Made by a program: the position numbers and the translations under genes. Under the pieces are notes generated by a model. That model worked only from the letters and a program-made list of their open reading frames with translations, ran no database searches and was not told the origin of the DNA. This document shows positions 1 to 12,117 of a stretch of 64,000 bases of DNA, in pieces; positions within the stretch are counted from its first letter, which is position 1; every line of letters starts with the position of its first letter. The DNA comes from Salminus brasiliensis. Its lineage: Eukaryota; Chordata; Actinopteri; Characiformes; Bryconidae. The DNA is taken from contig NC_132901.1 in NCBI RefSeq assembly GCF_030463535.1, forward strand, positions 5,289,228 to 5,353,227. Direction: 5' to 3'.

Positions 1-1711
1 TACTATTATTTATTATTACTACAGAGAACAAAACGGTTTGTCTTTATTGCAGCACTGTGTAATACTTAATACTTACGTAATATTGATTGTTAAATGCATA
101 ATCTTGTATGTAAACGCATCACCTTTGAATTCTAAGTATAAGTATTCATTCATGTGAATATTTCGTTTTTACGTTAGGGAAGGACGGGGAGGGGGGGGGG
201 GGGTCTCTGTGTTATTTTTTAATGGGCCAGGCAGAGCTAAGGTAGCATTACCGAAACATATGAAGAGGTTGTGTGAGGTCTAGAGGTGAGTTCAGCTGGT
301 TGTTTTTACGGACTGGCGAAAAAGAGTTGGCGATCATCAGGGTTTTAAAGCACTCTTCACCATTATAAGGGCTGTAGGGCAGAAATGATGGGAATCGTTT
401 TTTAGGAAAGCCTCTGATAGATGTAAATAATTATACAGTAGTAGTAGTACACCCTTTACAGTTCTCTCAGGGTGCTCCAGACTTTGAATGATAAAATCTA
501 GAGAAGAAGCTTCTCACCCTTTTCACTTAAAATAATCATTTTGGACTGGGTTGCGACCCCCAGTGATCCCAGAGTGTCCAGAGTGTAGTTTTTCATGTAT
601 ATACTACAGCTTTTTTCTTCATTCTGTGACTTACTAAACTACTTATTAAAATCATTTAAGGTTCATGACTGGACCTTAAGGACCCTGTTGTACTTTTACC
701 TTGTTTATAACATTCGGGCTCAAATGTATCATCCCTGTCTTACCAAAGCCTTTAAAGGCTGGCTGCTCTGAACATTGTGTGGATTTCATGAAGGAATGGA
801 CCAATAGAAATGGTCATTACATTTATACATTCATATTTAAGAAATTGTAGTATCACCGAAAATGACAGATTGACGCCCCATTCAATCACAGATTGGCTCA
901 CTCATTTGGACAGAGCTGCTACATGCTGTAATAAAGTAGGCCACTAATTCTGATTTGAAAAATATAGGCCAACGACATTGTCTGGGCTTCTAATCGGACA
1001 TGCCCCGCCCCTCTCATTTGTAGGGGAGTAATAATAATGATATATTATTATACGTATTTTTATATATATATATAATATTTGTGTTGTTTTATATTTCAGA
1101 CACGTATTTCTGCAGACTTTGGATGTTAATTGGCTGTTTCTGTTATTTTGGCCTTTGGCCTTCTTGATTGGCTACCTGTATTGTCCCACTGTGAGACTTC
1201 TGTGAAGTGCAGGGCTTGAGCTGAGGTAGGCTGGATGTGTGGATATGTACATGAGCTGGTTGTCGTGTGATCATTGAAACAGTGAATTCAGAATGGGTTG
1301 TTTCCCCTGTTTAGGCGGCGTATATGACCTGGGGTGTGGGCGAGTTGACAGTGCCTCCATGCTGCTTCTTTATTTCAAATGACAAAAAGAACATTTCAGT
1401 ACACAGCTCAGCAGCACGGTGTCACACTTATGCTTCTGTGTTTCAGAGCACCAGCGTGTTTAAACAGCTAACAAAGTAGCTCAGGAAATCTGCAGTGCAG
1501 TTTAAAAGATGAACTGGCGAACTCATCTCTCTGTCTGTTTGTGTGTTTGGGGAGAGAGGGAGGAAGGGGCGAGCGAGCGAGAGATCCTCCTGTGAGCTTC
1601 AGCTCATCAATAATAAATCAAAGAGATTCCACATCTGCCAGCGCCGCCACTGAAATCCAACCAGTGCAGAGCTGCAGTGTGTTTGTTTTTGCACATTTTT
1701 ACAACTGAAAA
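1..1711. other. cpe intron 1 (partial), no gene seen
   Basis: Single-copy-looking AT-rich DNA. It holds a G13 run at 191-203, a short TA run near 1058-1080 and one copy of a dispersed motif containing GGACCAATAGAAATGG near 786-815. No exon with cpe exon 1 features (YPELREAL or similar) is visible on either strand. Confidence 0.7.
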
Positions 1712-1988
1712 TGCTCCTGATTTGTAGGAGAACCAGTAAAAACACAGGTCTGAGCTACAGAACTATAAAACTGTGCTCCTGATTTGTAGGAGAACCAGTA
1801 AAAACACAGGTCTGAGCTACAGAACTATAAAACCGTGCTCCTGATTTGTAGGAGAACCAGTAAAAACACAGGTCTAAGCTACAGAACTATAAAACTGTGC
1901 TCCTGATTTGTAGGAGAACCAGTAAAAACACAGGTCTGAGCTACAGAACTATAAAACCGTGCTCCTGATTTGTAGGAGAACCAGTAAA
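1712..1988. repeat. 62-bp minisatellite, about 4.5 copies
   Basis: A unit starting GCTCCTGATTTGTAGGAGAA repeats at 1713, 1775, 1837, 1899 and 1961, a constant 62-bp period. Copies differ by only one or two bases (for example CTG/CCG, TGAG/TAAG), so the array is young. It is followed by a (TATC)/(TA) tract to about 2036. The unit holds an inverted pair CTCCT...AGGAG. Confidence 0.95.
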
Positions 1989-2097
1989 TCTATCTATCTA
2001 TATATATCTATATATTATATTATATTATATATATATACGTTAAACTGTTTAACCCATTGTGCGTTTATGCTTTTACTCCATGTTCTGTCCTCCACTA

Positions 2098-2977
2098 GAT
2101 TATTACTGTAATAACAGCTACAGTACTATAATTATTGCTGTAATAACAGTTACAGTACTATAATTATTGCTGTAATAACAGTTACAGTAACTATGATTAT
2201 TGCTGTAATAACAGTTACAGTACTGTGATTATTGCTGTAATAACAGCTACAGTACTGTGATTATTGCTGTAATAACAGTTACAGTACTATGAGTATTACT
2301 GTAATAACAGCTACAGTACTGTGATTATTGCTGTAATAACAGATACAGTACTGTGATTATTGCTGTAATAACAGATACAGTAACTATGATTATTGCTGTA
2401 ATAACAGTTACAGTACTGTGATTATTGCTGTAATAACAGTTACAGTAACTATGATTATTACTGTAATAACAGCTACAGTACTGTGATTATTGCTGTAATA
2501 ACAGTTACAGTACTATGATTATTACTGTAATAACAGCTACAGTACTGTGATTATTGCTGTAATAACAGATACAGTACTGTGATTATTGCTGTAATAACAG
2601 ATACAGTAACTATGATTATTGCTGTAATAACAGTTACAGTACTGTGATTATTGCTGTAATAACAGCTACAGTAACTATGATTATTGCTGTAATAACAGCT
2701 ACAGTACTGTGATTATTGCTGTAATAACAGCTACAGTACTGTGATTATTGCTGTAATAACAGATACAGTAACTGTGATTATTGCTGTAATAACAGTTACA
2801 GTACTGTGATTATTGCTGTAATAACAGCTACAGTAACTATGATTATTGCTGTAATAACAGATACAGTAACTGTGATTATTGCTGTAATAACAGTTACAGT
2901 ACTGTGATTATTGCTGTAATAACAGTTACAGTAACTATGATTATTGCTGTAATAACAGTTACAATAACAGTTACAGA
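2098..2977. repeat. 32-bp dyad minisatellite, array A (about 27 copies)
   Basis: The period is 32 bp (33 in copies with ACAGTAAC). The consensus contains TGATTATTGCTGTAATAACA, followed by GTTACAGTACTG. Each unit carries CTGTAA-TAACAG-TTACAG, a perfect 6-bp inverted repeat with a 6-bp loop, and a wider TACTGT...ACAGTA pair. The main variation is T, C or A after AACAG, plus the extra A. Confidence 0.96.
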
Positions 2978-3860
2978 TCCCACACGTGACAGTTTATACT
3001 AAATAATGAGACATATCTTATCGTGACATATCTCACTGCCTTCCACATGTTTCCTGCCTAAGGAAGTGACATCACTGGTAACGTTGGAGTTGACCTGAAC
3101 ACTGGGACAGACATCAGATCCATTTTTTAATTACTAAAACTATTGTACACAACTGACTAGGTTGTTACTTACAGATATATGTATTTCTGAAATACGTAGT
3201 TATTACAGCAATGTAGCTAATCAAACAAGCTAATCTTAATGCACAGTGATCTTATTTCATATGTCAAATGGACTTATTGATTTGTTACACACTCATTTGC
3301 GTATCGCACCCAAGGCCAATATTGTGATATTGATTAATAAACGTTCAGTTTTGCAGGCCTTTGCAGAAAGTGTTGATTCATTAATATTCGCAGGATGAAT
3401 TATCCAGCAAATGCCACCAATGACGTGTCGTTGTAGAGTGGACATAAAGATTCAGACCTGTGTGTGTGTGTGTGTGTGTGTGTGTCCACTGCGCATGTGA
3501 TAGAATCACTTATCTCACGCTAAAGACCACCTTTTGTCCTGGTCGCCATAGAAACCAGGTCATCACTGACGCGTCTGTGTGCGCTGCCGTGTGTGCTTAA
3601 TGACTCTTGTTTGCTCAGGCAGTGCGTCAGGGGTTCCTAAGACTGTCCATTTAATGAACGAATGGCTGAATGGAGTGATGGATGGACGGGTGGATGGAAA
3701 GACAGATGGACTCGCTCGTTAAAAAGCGCAGTAGCTGTGTTTCATTCCCGGGATTTTTTATTTATTTTTTTTTGTCCGCCTTCCAAAGCTCAGAATCCGT
3801 CAAACACAGCAGAGTCCAATGACAGATCATTGGAAGAGTGTGAGGAAGCGTCTGAGTTGG
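2978..3860. other. cpe intron 1, no gene seen
   Basis: Non-coding sequence with a (TG)13 tract at 3459-3484. Nothing else recognisable. Confidence 0.7.
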
Positions 3861-3864
3861 AGAG

Positions 3865-3906
<42 letters not shown>

Positions 3907-3976
3907 AGAGACATTGTATTTTACTGTTATATAACTCAATCCATCTTTTTTCTCATGTTCAGAGTAAGGACAGAAT

Positions 3977-4020
<44 letters not shown>
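3861..4020. repeat. (GA)n and (TC)n pair in inverted arrangement
   Basis: A (GA)-rich tract at 3861-3903 is followed 75 bp later by (TC)21 at 3979-4020. The two are complementary, so the single strand could fold into a hairpin of about 40 bp. The apparent reading frames here (Arg-Glu or Leu-Ser repeats) come from the dinucleotides. Confidence 0.9.
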
Positions 4021-4022
<2 letters not shown>

Positions 4023-4277
4023 CAGCTTTCTTTCCACTGTCTGTTTGTTTAATACCAGGCTGCACTTTGTCCGTATTTCATCCTCCCATACGCAGCGTGT
4101 GTGCGTTTGTGCGGAGTGTGTGAGTGTGTGGAAGCGTGCCCGGCCTGCGTGTGTGCATGTGTGTGTGTGAGTGTTATCTGTTTTTAATGATAAAGTCTTT
4201 AGTATGAAGGAGAGCTTTCACAGTCCAGAGTCTAAAGTATATTCCAATAAGAAAAAAAGACAATAAACACATCTTAA

Positions 4278-4280
<3 letters not shown>

Positions 4281-4361
<81 letters not shown>

Positions 4362-4363
4362 GT
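4281..4363. repeat. A34-(TA)n-(TG)n compound tract
   Basis: Thirty-four A residues, then TA to 4345, then TG to 4363. This may be the decayed poly(A) tail of a retroposed sequence, but no body is recognisable to the left. Confidence 0.85.
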
Positions 4364-5555
4364 CCGGGAAACCTTGGACACAAAACCTGCCTGAGCTGAT
4401 GGACTCCAACCTGGAAAGAAGGACAATTATGCACACTGATCGAAATTATATACATCAACAAATTAGCTTATATTGCATCAGGTTTTCATAGATCATAGAT
4501 CATAAATCATAGGTCACATATGAACATGTACAGTAGAACAGTAGAAATAGGTAGAAATAGCCCATCGTTATGGATTTCTCAATTTACTTTGTATGGACAT
4601 CAATCAGCCCATTAACGTGATTGCACCCAGTTATTATGACTTAAATGTGAAAAGACAGCATTAAAGTTCTCTCCATTTTCATTCATATTTCTGCAATAGC
4701 TTTCAAACAGCAAATGACAGATATGTAAAATATCTGTGTAAATGATCATTGTTTGCATCCATAACAGATCAGCAGATATTTAGTTTTCCTTTAAATTTGA
4801 TGTACACCATTGATTTCTGTGGTCTGTTGATTCTGTGGTCTTCAGATTACCTTGCAAGTGGCAATCATCGGGGTCCAAGCACTGTGTTACCAATCCTTAG
4901 CACACTCACACGGGACACTCACACGGGCTACTGAAGCTCTGAGTGTGTATTCATCATGCTTATTCTGATGAATCCAGTAAGCTTGTAGGCTGATGCATTT
5001 AAGATATATACATATTCTGTGGCATGCAAAAGTTTGGGTAGGTCCAGAAGGCATTTGACCTCCAGAGGGCATAAAGTACCAGCTTTACTGTTGGGAATCT
5101 CATGGCTAGAGATACACTATCACATTCACATGGTTTTCACAGCATTACTACTGCACAGTGATCCTGAATACAGCAGGTTACTGAAGATCTGTAAAACATC
5201 AAGCATGAACATATTTGATCTCATAAATCACAATACGGTGGTTATCAAGCAAGATCAGCAGATCAGCTACACTGCACTGGGAGAGAGGGAAATGCTATAG
5301 AGAGACGCGGCTTCCTTAGCTAGTACACCAGGGTGCAAAGCATTCCCAAAATAAACAATGTGTACATTAAACTTTTTAATAGATTTAGTTGATAGACTTT
5401 GTCTATTTGGTGTAGGAGTAACTATACTGGATCAACGTGGATTAATACTACATATTATATACTATATATTTCTCTATAACAAAGTTTAATAAATGTTTTA
5501 AAATGTTGAAAATATTACAGTAAATCATTTGTATGTGATAGCAATTATTGTGCCT
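4364..5555. other. cpe intron 1, mostly unassigned
   Basis: Mostly unrecognised sequence. Around 5019-5090, GGCATGCAAAAGTTTGGG resembles the terminus of the Tc1-like family seen at 46267. No coding signal. Confidence 0.5.
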
Positions 5556-6327
5556 TGATTATTGCTGTAATAACAGTTACAGTACTGTGATTATTGCTGT
5601 AATAACAGTTACAGTACTATAATTATTGCTGTAATAACAGTTACAGTACTGTGATTATTACTGTAATAACAGCTGCAGTACTGTGATTATTACTGTAATA
5701 ACAGTTACAGTACTATAATGATTGCTGTAATAACAGCTACAGTAACTATGATTATAGTTGTAATAACAGCTACAGTACTATGATTATTGCTGTAATAACA
5801 GTTACAGTACTATGATTATAGTTGTAATAACAGCTACAGTACTGTGATTATAGCTGTAATAACAGATACAGTACTGTGATTATAGTTGTAATAACAGCTA
5901 CAGTACTGTGATTATTGCTGTAATAACAGATACAGTAACTATGATTATTGCTGTAATAACAGCTACAGTACTGTGATTATTGCTGTAATAACAGCTACAG
6001 TACTGTGATTATTGCTGTAATAACAGATACAGTAACTATGATTATTGCTGTAATAACAGTTACAGTACTGTGATTATTGCTGTAATAACAGATACAGTAA
6101 CTATGATTATTGCTGTAATAACAGCTACAGTACTGTGATTATTGCTGTAATAACAGTTACAGTACTGTGATTATTGCTGTAATAACAGCTACAGTAACTA
6201 TGATTATTGCTGTAATAACAGCTACAGTACTGTGATTATTGCTGTAATAACAGCTACAGTAACTATGATTATTGCTGTAATAACAGCTACAGTACTGTGA
6301 TTATTGCTGTAATAACAGCTACAGTAT
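5556..6327. repeat. 32-bp dyad minisatellite, array B (about 24 copies)
   Basis: Same unit as array A, 2.6 kb away and in the same orientation. The first third has extra variants (ATTATAGTTG) not seen in array A. Both arrays are followed at a similar distance by related flanks (a TATCTCA-TGC stretch at about 3025 and 6450), so each may be the core of one dispersed element. Confidence 0.95.
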
Positions 6328-7288
6328 AAGAAGTGTAAGAAAATATCGATATATGGAAGTATTGTGATTTAGTGTTGTGTTTGATCCACAACTGTTTTAA
6401 GCTGTACTACTGTAATTAAGTATAATTATTTAATATAAAGTGTGATATATCTCAGTGCATTGAATCGTGACCTGTGTATCTTGATACGTGTGGTATCGCC
6501 AGGTCCTTGCCTCTGGCTACTCAGCCGTAACCAGAATGTGGAATTAATATGTAGACTGAAGCCAACACTGTAAATCTAATGGCGTGCGTTCCAGAAGACG
6601 GGCTATTCCGAGCACGTGGCTGTAAAGGTGTGTGTGTGTGTGTGTGTGTGTGTTTGTGTGGAATAGGTTTGGAGTTTCTTTAACGAGGTCGGCAGATGTT
6701 GTGTATCAGTCCAGCTGCCTTTTTAGAGGTTTATTTTCTCAGAGAGAGTAAGAGTGTGCTGGAGGAGTGTGCATCCACATGTGTATGTGTGGGAGAGAGA
6801 GAGAGAGAGAGAGAGACATATGGTTTTGACATTGTGTGTTAATAAACTATTATTGTAATGTTCATCTGTTCACCCTCTATACCTTTCTCTCCTCAGCTCC
6901 ATCTTCAGCTCCATCTCTTCCTTTATCTCTGTGCTACTCCTCCTATCTCTCTCCATCTCTTTGTGTCTTTCTTTCTGTTTCAGTTCTCAACACATTGAAT
7001 TATGCATGTCTGTCTCTGCATTGTGTGTCTCTGTGTGTTTGGCTGTTTGATCTACGTCGAAGAGGGCTGTGAGACTGGACCTGAAGTGTTGGAACAGTGA
7101 GGATCTTTGCAAAGCATTGTGGGAAATGTAGTGTTGTGCTTTAGTGCAGATGTGATTGCAGAAGATAAGCTCTCTGCTTTTTTTGCATTGTATCCTAATT
7201 TCCCCCAGATCAGGATAGAAACATGCGCACATCATGTAACCCAACCACCTCTGTGTATTCTCCTTCACCACACACTCACACACACACA

Positions 7289-7323
<35 letters not shown>

Positions 7324-8542
7324 AGGAGCATTTCCTGTGGACCGGCCTGGAAATACTTAACTTGGAGTTTAAACATCTGCTAAAGTGGTTTGGCTGTAAA
7401 TGTATTTATTTATTTATTTACTTATTTAAGAAAGTTAGACTTCAAAGACTTTTTTTTGTAGCAGATGAACACACACACACACACACACAGACACATGGAT
7501 GCATGCCTACCCCCCCTCCCACACACAGGCAGTAATTGTATGTATTGCATGCGGCTGGCTTTTAAAGTGCTAGATGTAGGATATGGAAATATTAAAGGCA
7601 GGCAGAGAAAGATGGCTATAAAAAGTCTTCAAGGACCCCCCACTGCTGCCGAACTACGCAGTTCTCCTCTCCATCTGTTTCCAATCTGTGCATGTGTGTG
7701 TGTGTGTGTGTGTATGCGCACCGCGTCTGTTTTTGTAAGCGTTTCTTTGCACAACTTGTAAAAGAGTGCTCCTCACCTCACAGCACAAGCTTAGTAGATT
7801 CCAAGCAACCGCAAAATCACCTCTGTCCCAGCTGCAAGTTGCAAGCACTGAATGATTTATTGGTGGGATCTGTATGAGGACACGGGTGCATCTGAAGGAG
7901 GCAGTATGCTAATTCATCTTCCGAAGTTCCAGCTATATCTGTGTATCAGATAAGCCAGCAACCAGTCGACAATGGCTGCACTGGCTCGTTACACAAGATG
8001 CCTGACCCGAGTCTCAGTTCACACTCTTTAGTGACTTTCTGCATTTGGACTTTATTTATACAATAATGAGAGATGGCGGTAATATAACTAACTAATCCAA
8101 TAAATAAATAAATAAAATAAAAGAAATCTTTAAAATCATTTGTAAAATGTAATTAATAGAAATTCAGATGATTACAACACGAGTAGGTGACTTCTGGAGG
8201 AGCCTGTCTTATCACCATGCCGAGATCCAAAGAGCAGAAAGAAACTGGCCAGATCAGGCCGTCCTAGAAAGTTCAGCCCAGGAACAGACCACCAGATATG
8301 TACAGACGTGTCCACCAGTCCTTGATTAAAGCTGGCAGGGCCGACACTTTCTATGGTGTGCTTGTTTTTACAGTTGAGTTGAAGTTTTTCTAAGTGAAAA
8401 ATGTGACAGGAGTGCATTTATACATGATTCCAGAAGCGAGGGAGGAAACCAAATCTTCTACTTGTGTGTACATGTGTGTGTGTGTGTGTGTGCTGCTACT
8501 GTGCAGATGCCGACTAGCAGGGTTGTCAAAGCAGAAAAAAAG
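6328..8542. other. cpe intron 1, microsatellite-rich, no gene seen
   Basis: Contains (TG)n at 6629-6652, (GA)n at about 6791-6815, (CA)n at 7267-7322 and 7468-7490, (TTTA)n near 7403-7425, and (TG)n at 7694-7712 and 8474-8492. All open frames across it pass through these tracts. A stretch at 8165-8400 looks like old transposon sequence, but I cannot name the family. Confidence 0.6.
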
Positions 8543-8826
8543 TAAAGGTGCACGTATTTGTCACTGTACAGCGAAATGTGTCCTCCGCATTTAACCCATC
8601 TGGTAGTGAACACACACTCACACACACTCACATGTGTTAGGGGCAGTGAGTACACACACACACACCCAGAGCGGTGGGCAGCCAACTCCAGCGCCCGGGG
8701 AGCAGAGAGGGTAAAGGGCCTTGCTCAAGGGCCCAACAGTGGCAGCTTGCCGAGCCCAGGAATCGAACCCACAACCCTGTTATCAACAGCCCAGAGCTCT
8801 AACCGCTGAGCCACCACTGCCCCTGT
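8543..8826 (-). mobile_element. tRNA-derived SINE
   Basis: Read on the minus strand, the element starts with a tRNA-like head. Its A box is TGGCTCAGCGG (8803-8813) and its B box GGTTCGATTCC (8759-8769), 33 bp apart, as in a Pol III internal promoter. A body containing a (TG)n stretch follows, then a 3' tail ending near ACAAATACGTGCACCTT. The head is too diverged downstream to be a functional tRNA gene. The family is common in otophysan fish genomes; I do not assign a formal name. Confidence 0.85.
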
Positions 8827-9081
8827 AAGTATTCCAAGCAGATAGGTAATAGGTGATTCCAGTGATAGGTGCCAACCATAGGGCGGCATTGGGTCATTCA
8901 CCAGTTGACCCTGCCATTCTGATTCTTTTCCCAGAGGGTTTTTTTTTAATAAAATTAAAATGTAGTGAAAATGACTACAGGAGACAGATGAGAGCAGTGT
9001 AATATATAGATTCTGATGTTAAATAGCTGGCAACCCAAGCCCATACAGTGACAGAGTGGTAACCAACAGAGGGTCACTCAC

Positions 9082-9140
9082 CTTTACACCTGTGTGATGT
9101 GACGTGACAATAAACGGGATTTGATTTCATTTGATTTGAT
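9082..9140 (+). mobile_element. Retroposon 3' tail with (ATTTG)n
   Basis: Has ACACCTGTGTGATGTGACGT, then GACAATAAACGG, then repeats of ATTTG. The same sequence recurs at 28445-28509, so this is a dispersed 3' end, probably of an L2-like LINE or a SINE that borrows its tail. Confidence 0.65.
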
Positions 9141-9654
9141 GTCTTAAAGGATCTTAATGAGTTATACAAGCTGATGGAAATTTGTAAGATGTGTTAAAAT
9201 ATCATACAAGCCAAGCCATAGATGTAGCATTTCCTTTTGATGGGCTAATTAGAGTGAGTTATTTATCTCATATTTAGATTGATTTCTTTAATATTGTTAT
9301 AGCGGTTAATTTGCATAAATGATCATTGTTAGCAACCAAAACAACCAACCAGCTTATAATTAGTCTTTGTCTGAAAGAACTGTCTTAGCCACTATAAAAG
9401 CTGGGCATCCATCAACCAGCGGCAATCATCGGGGGCCAAGCGCGTTGTGCGCCATTATGGAGCCAGCAGAGCACAAATGATGGGCAAGGTTTTTGTAGTC
9501 TGACATCATTTAAAATAACTGTGGATTCTGAAAGGTATCCAGGGATCCGGCAGTTATTCCTCTACTAGAGTTTCCTAATGCACTAAAATACACTGAATTT
9601 ACATGTTTCATCAAAAATCACAAGAGCCCACTGTTTATTTCTTAACCTGTTCTC

Positions 9655-9812
9655 CTGAGCGATGGAGCTCCATCCAGTACCTCTGGGATGAGCTGCGATG
9701 AAATCCCTACAGAAAAGTTTGGAAAATTACAATCAATCAGAGCAAACAGGGACAAAAGAAGAAGCACCAGATAAGCAGGTGTCCACATACTTTTGGCCAC
9801 ATAGTTTGTATC
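9655..9812 (+). mobile_element. CACTATATG-family short DNA transposon, right-end fragment
   Basis: Shares GGAGCTCCATCCAGTACCTC and the terminal GCAGGTGTCCACATACTTTT with the short transposon family described at 56166. Only the right half is present and it is diverged. Confidence 0.5.
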
Positions 9813-10104
9813 GAAATGATGCGTTTGCTCCATCACCCCTCCCTAAGCCCATAACTAGACCCAGAACACATGTTCTCTCTGCTGATGTGAGTCTTTAGCT
9901 GTTTATTATTTGGCTTATGTGATCATCGCTGAGCGATGTGCATGCGTGCGTTCTGATTGGACGATTGGGCGATTGGACTGCCTCCCTCTTTTTACTACTG
10001 GCTAAGCACTTTGTTTTCCACCTGTCGTGTGTATGCCTGTGTGACAGGCCAAGACAGACTGTGTGTGTGTGTCTGGGTGTGTGTGAATCTGTGCATGTAT
10101 GTTG

Positions 10105-10168
10105 GTAAGAGAGAGAGTGAGTGAGTGAGAGAGTGAGAGAGTGAGTGAGTGAGTGAGTGAGTGAGTGT
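10105..10168. repeat. (GAGT)n microsatellite
   Basis: Alternating GAGA and GAGT tetranucleotides. Confidence 0.85.
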
Positions 10169-10446
10169 TCACCCATGCAGTTGGTCAGGAGCAGGAAACT
10201 GGGTCAGGTGATCCAGAACAAGCAATCTGCCCTCTGGAACATTCTGAACGCAGCCGTGTGCCACGACACAGCAGCGACATAGCAGAACTGTCATCATCTC
10301 ACACTGAGAAATGCAAAATATCAACACTGATTTGATTGATATTGATGAAAACTAGTGAAGGTAAACTTATATTTATGTAGTTTAAGTTATGCAACATATT
10401 CTGGTTGCAAACCGTAGGGCTTTATCTAGTGCTGGGTGATTCTCTT

Positions 10447-11209
10447 TGTGGACAAAAGTATTGGGACACCTGGTCATTTATTGTTTCTACTGAAATCAAG
10501 GGCATCAAGAGTTTTTCCTGCATTTTTGGAGTCCTGACAAGACTGTCTGTTAGAGAATTGCTGCGAGGATTTGATTGAATTCAGCAACAAGAGCGTTACG
10601 GAAGTATTGGACCTATATGCTATCACAATCATTCCAGAGAGCACAGTTCCACTGCTCCACTGCTCAGTGTTGCGGGTTGCCGCTCTGAGTGGCTCATCGG
10701 TCTAATGCACGACCACTATGGTTCGAATCCCAAACCATGCTGCTTTGCCATCATTGGCCGCAGTCCGAGAGAGCACAATCGGCCATGCTCCCTTCGGGTG
10801 GGTAGATGGCGACCTCTCCCCCTCTCTCCCGATGTTGGCCTGCTGTGAGCTGGTCGTGGTGGAACTGGGGACCCGGCGCTTTCCTCCACGTGTGGTGGCG
10901 GCAGGTTAAAAAGAGGCGGTGGCTGGCTTTGCATGTATAAGAGGAGACATTTGTTGAGTCCTTATCATCCTAGTGTTCTGGGGCGTCGCTAGAGCTAGGG
11001 TGAGCTATAAACGGACGGGTTGATTTGCAGTACCAAAAAAAGAAAACAGGGGATTATTTACTTGTCTAGCTCACGTCTGGCATTAGGCATGGTGTCAATA
11101 AGTTCATGTTAGCTGGCAGTACTTCTCTACAGCGACTAGACAAGCTGTGTGTGTATGTGTACATTTGCACATCTGTGTCAACAACTTAAAGTAGCTGGAC
11201 ATAGAGTGT
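10447..11209 (-). mobile_element. CACTATATG-family short DNA transposon, split by a SINE
   Basis: The left part (10447-10668) starts GGACAAAAGTATTGGGACAC and runs through the family interior. The right part (11046-11209) resumes with CACGTCTGGCATTAGGCATG and ends near the family's other terminus. Both parts are in the same orientation and fit the order of the intact copy at 56166-56564. About 380 bp of foreign sequence separates them. Confidence 0.75.
10669..11045 (+). mobile_element. tRNA-derived SINE nested in a DNA transposon
   Basis: A plus-strand tRNA-like head has an A box (GTGGCTCATCGG, 10689-10700) and a B box (GGTTCGAATCC, 10720-10730). An unrelated body follows, ending in an A-rich tail (CCAAAAAAAGAAAAC, about 11034-11048). 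It interrupts the surrounding short DNA transposon, so it is the younger insertion. A clear target-site duplication is not visible. It belongs to a different SINE family from the one at 8543. Confidence 0.72.
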
Positions 11210-11817
11210 GTGGTAAGTCGTCGACATATGGGACACGATTTACGCCAGGTTGATCCGTCATCTAGACTAGGTAGGCCTGATCCATATATACCTGCAGTGA
11301 GGTCAAAAACAGTGATGTAGTAAACGGTTTCCCAGCAGCGTCATGTGATGTTAATGTAAGACATCTTGAGTTTCACAGCATTTAAACCCGGGTGATGGAG
11401 TGTTTATGGCACAACTTGGCACAACATCTCAGACCTTTTAGCCTCTGGCGAGCTGTCTGACGGTTCAATTATAGCCAAGAACAGCTAATCGAATGATATT
11501 TATATAGCCGAACATAAATGATCTACCTTTATTTAGCCAAGCAAGCCATTTGCCACCTGGCGGGATTTCTACCACTACCAAGCCCAGCCCAGCTCAGCCA
11601 CATATGGAGTAACCTTATTGTATGTAAAGGATAAAATGTGTGAATGGAAAAAATGCTGCTGATACTGTAAGGCCTGTAGCTGTGAATCATAGCTGGAAGA
11701 AGGCAAGCATGTTAGTCACAGGCGTGCACACAGATGAGTCGACACAGCAGTGTCGTTCCGGCTTGTTCCTGTGTCTGACCTATAAGATAATCTTCTTTTG
11801 CATCTCGGCATGGCACT

Positions 11818-11850
<33 letters not shown>

Positions 11851-12117
11851 CATGCAATACAATATTTGTTGCTTTGTTTTATTACTCCTCTCGGATCTTT
11901 ATGTTGCAATATCATAGAAATCCAGATCCCATCGAGAAATCTATGGTAGTTTATAGATTGAGATCAGAGCCAGTTCGGGCGTATTTGAATGAATCCAGTA
12001 TCTGCCAGTTTAAACACGATCCTTTGTTTTTACCGCTGTGTTAGAGGTACTTTTTCAGAAGATATCAAAGCCGTTTGCAGTGTATTTCACATCTGTATTT
12101 TTAGGGTGTTGACTACT
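11210..12117. other. cpe intron 1, no gene seen
   Basis: Unassigned sequence with a (TG)n tract at 11819-11850. No coding or structural signal. Confidence 0.65.

Noticed and set aside
1712..1988. Regular 62-bp repeats that could be mistaken for a CRISPR array
   Set aside because: The repeats are directly contiguous with no variable spacers, the host is a vertebrate, and no cas genes exist.
8165..8400. Possible transposase start (MPRSKEQ-like) near 8217
   Set aside because: A stop follows within 15 codons and no later motif could be matched to Tc1 or another family with confidence.
8759..8826. Apparent tRNA gene from A and B boxes
   Set aside because: The head is embedded in a longer repeat with a body and tail and lacks a clean cloverleaf, so it is a SINE. 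The same holds for 10689-10730.
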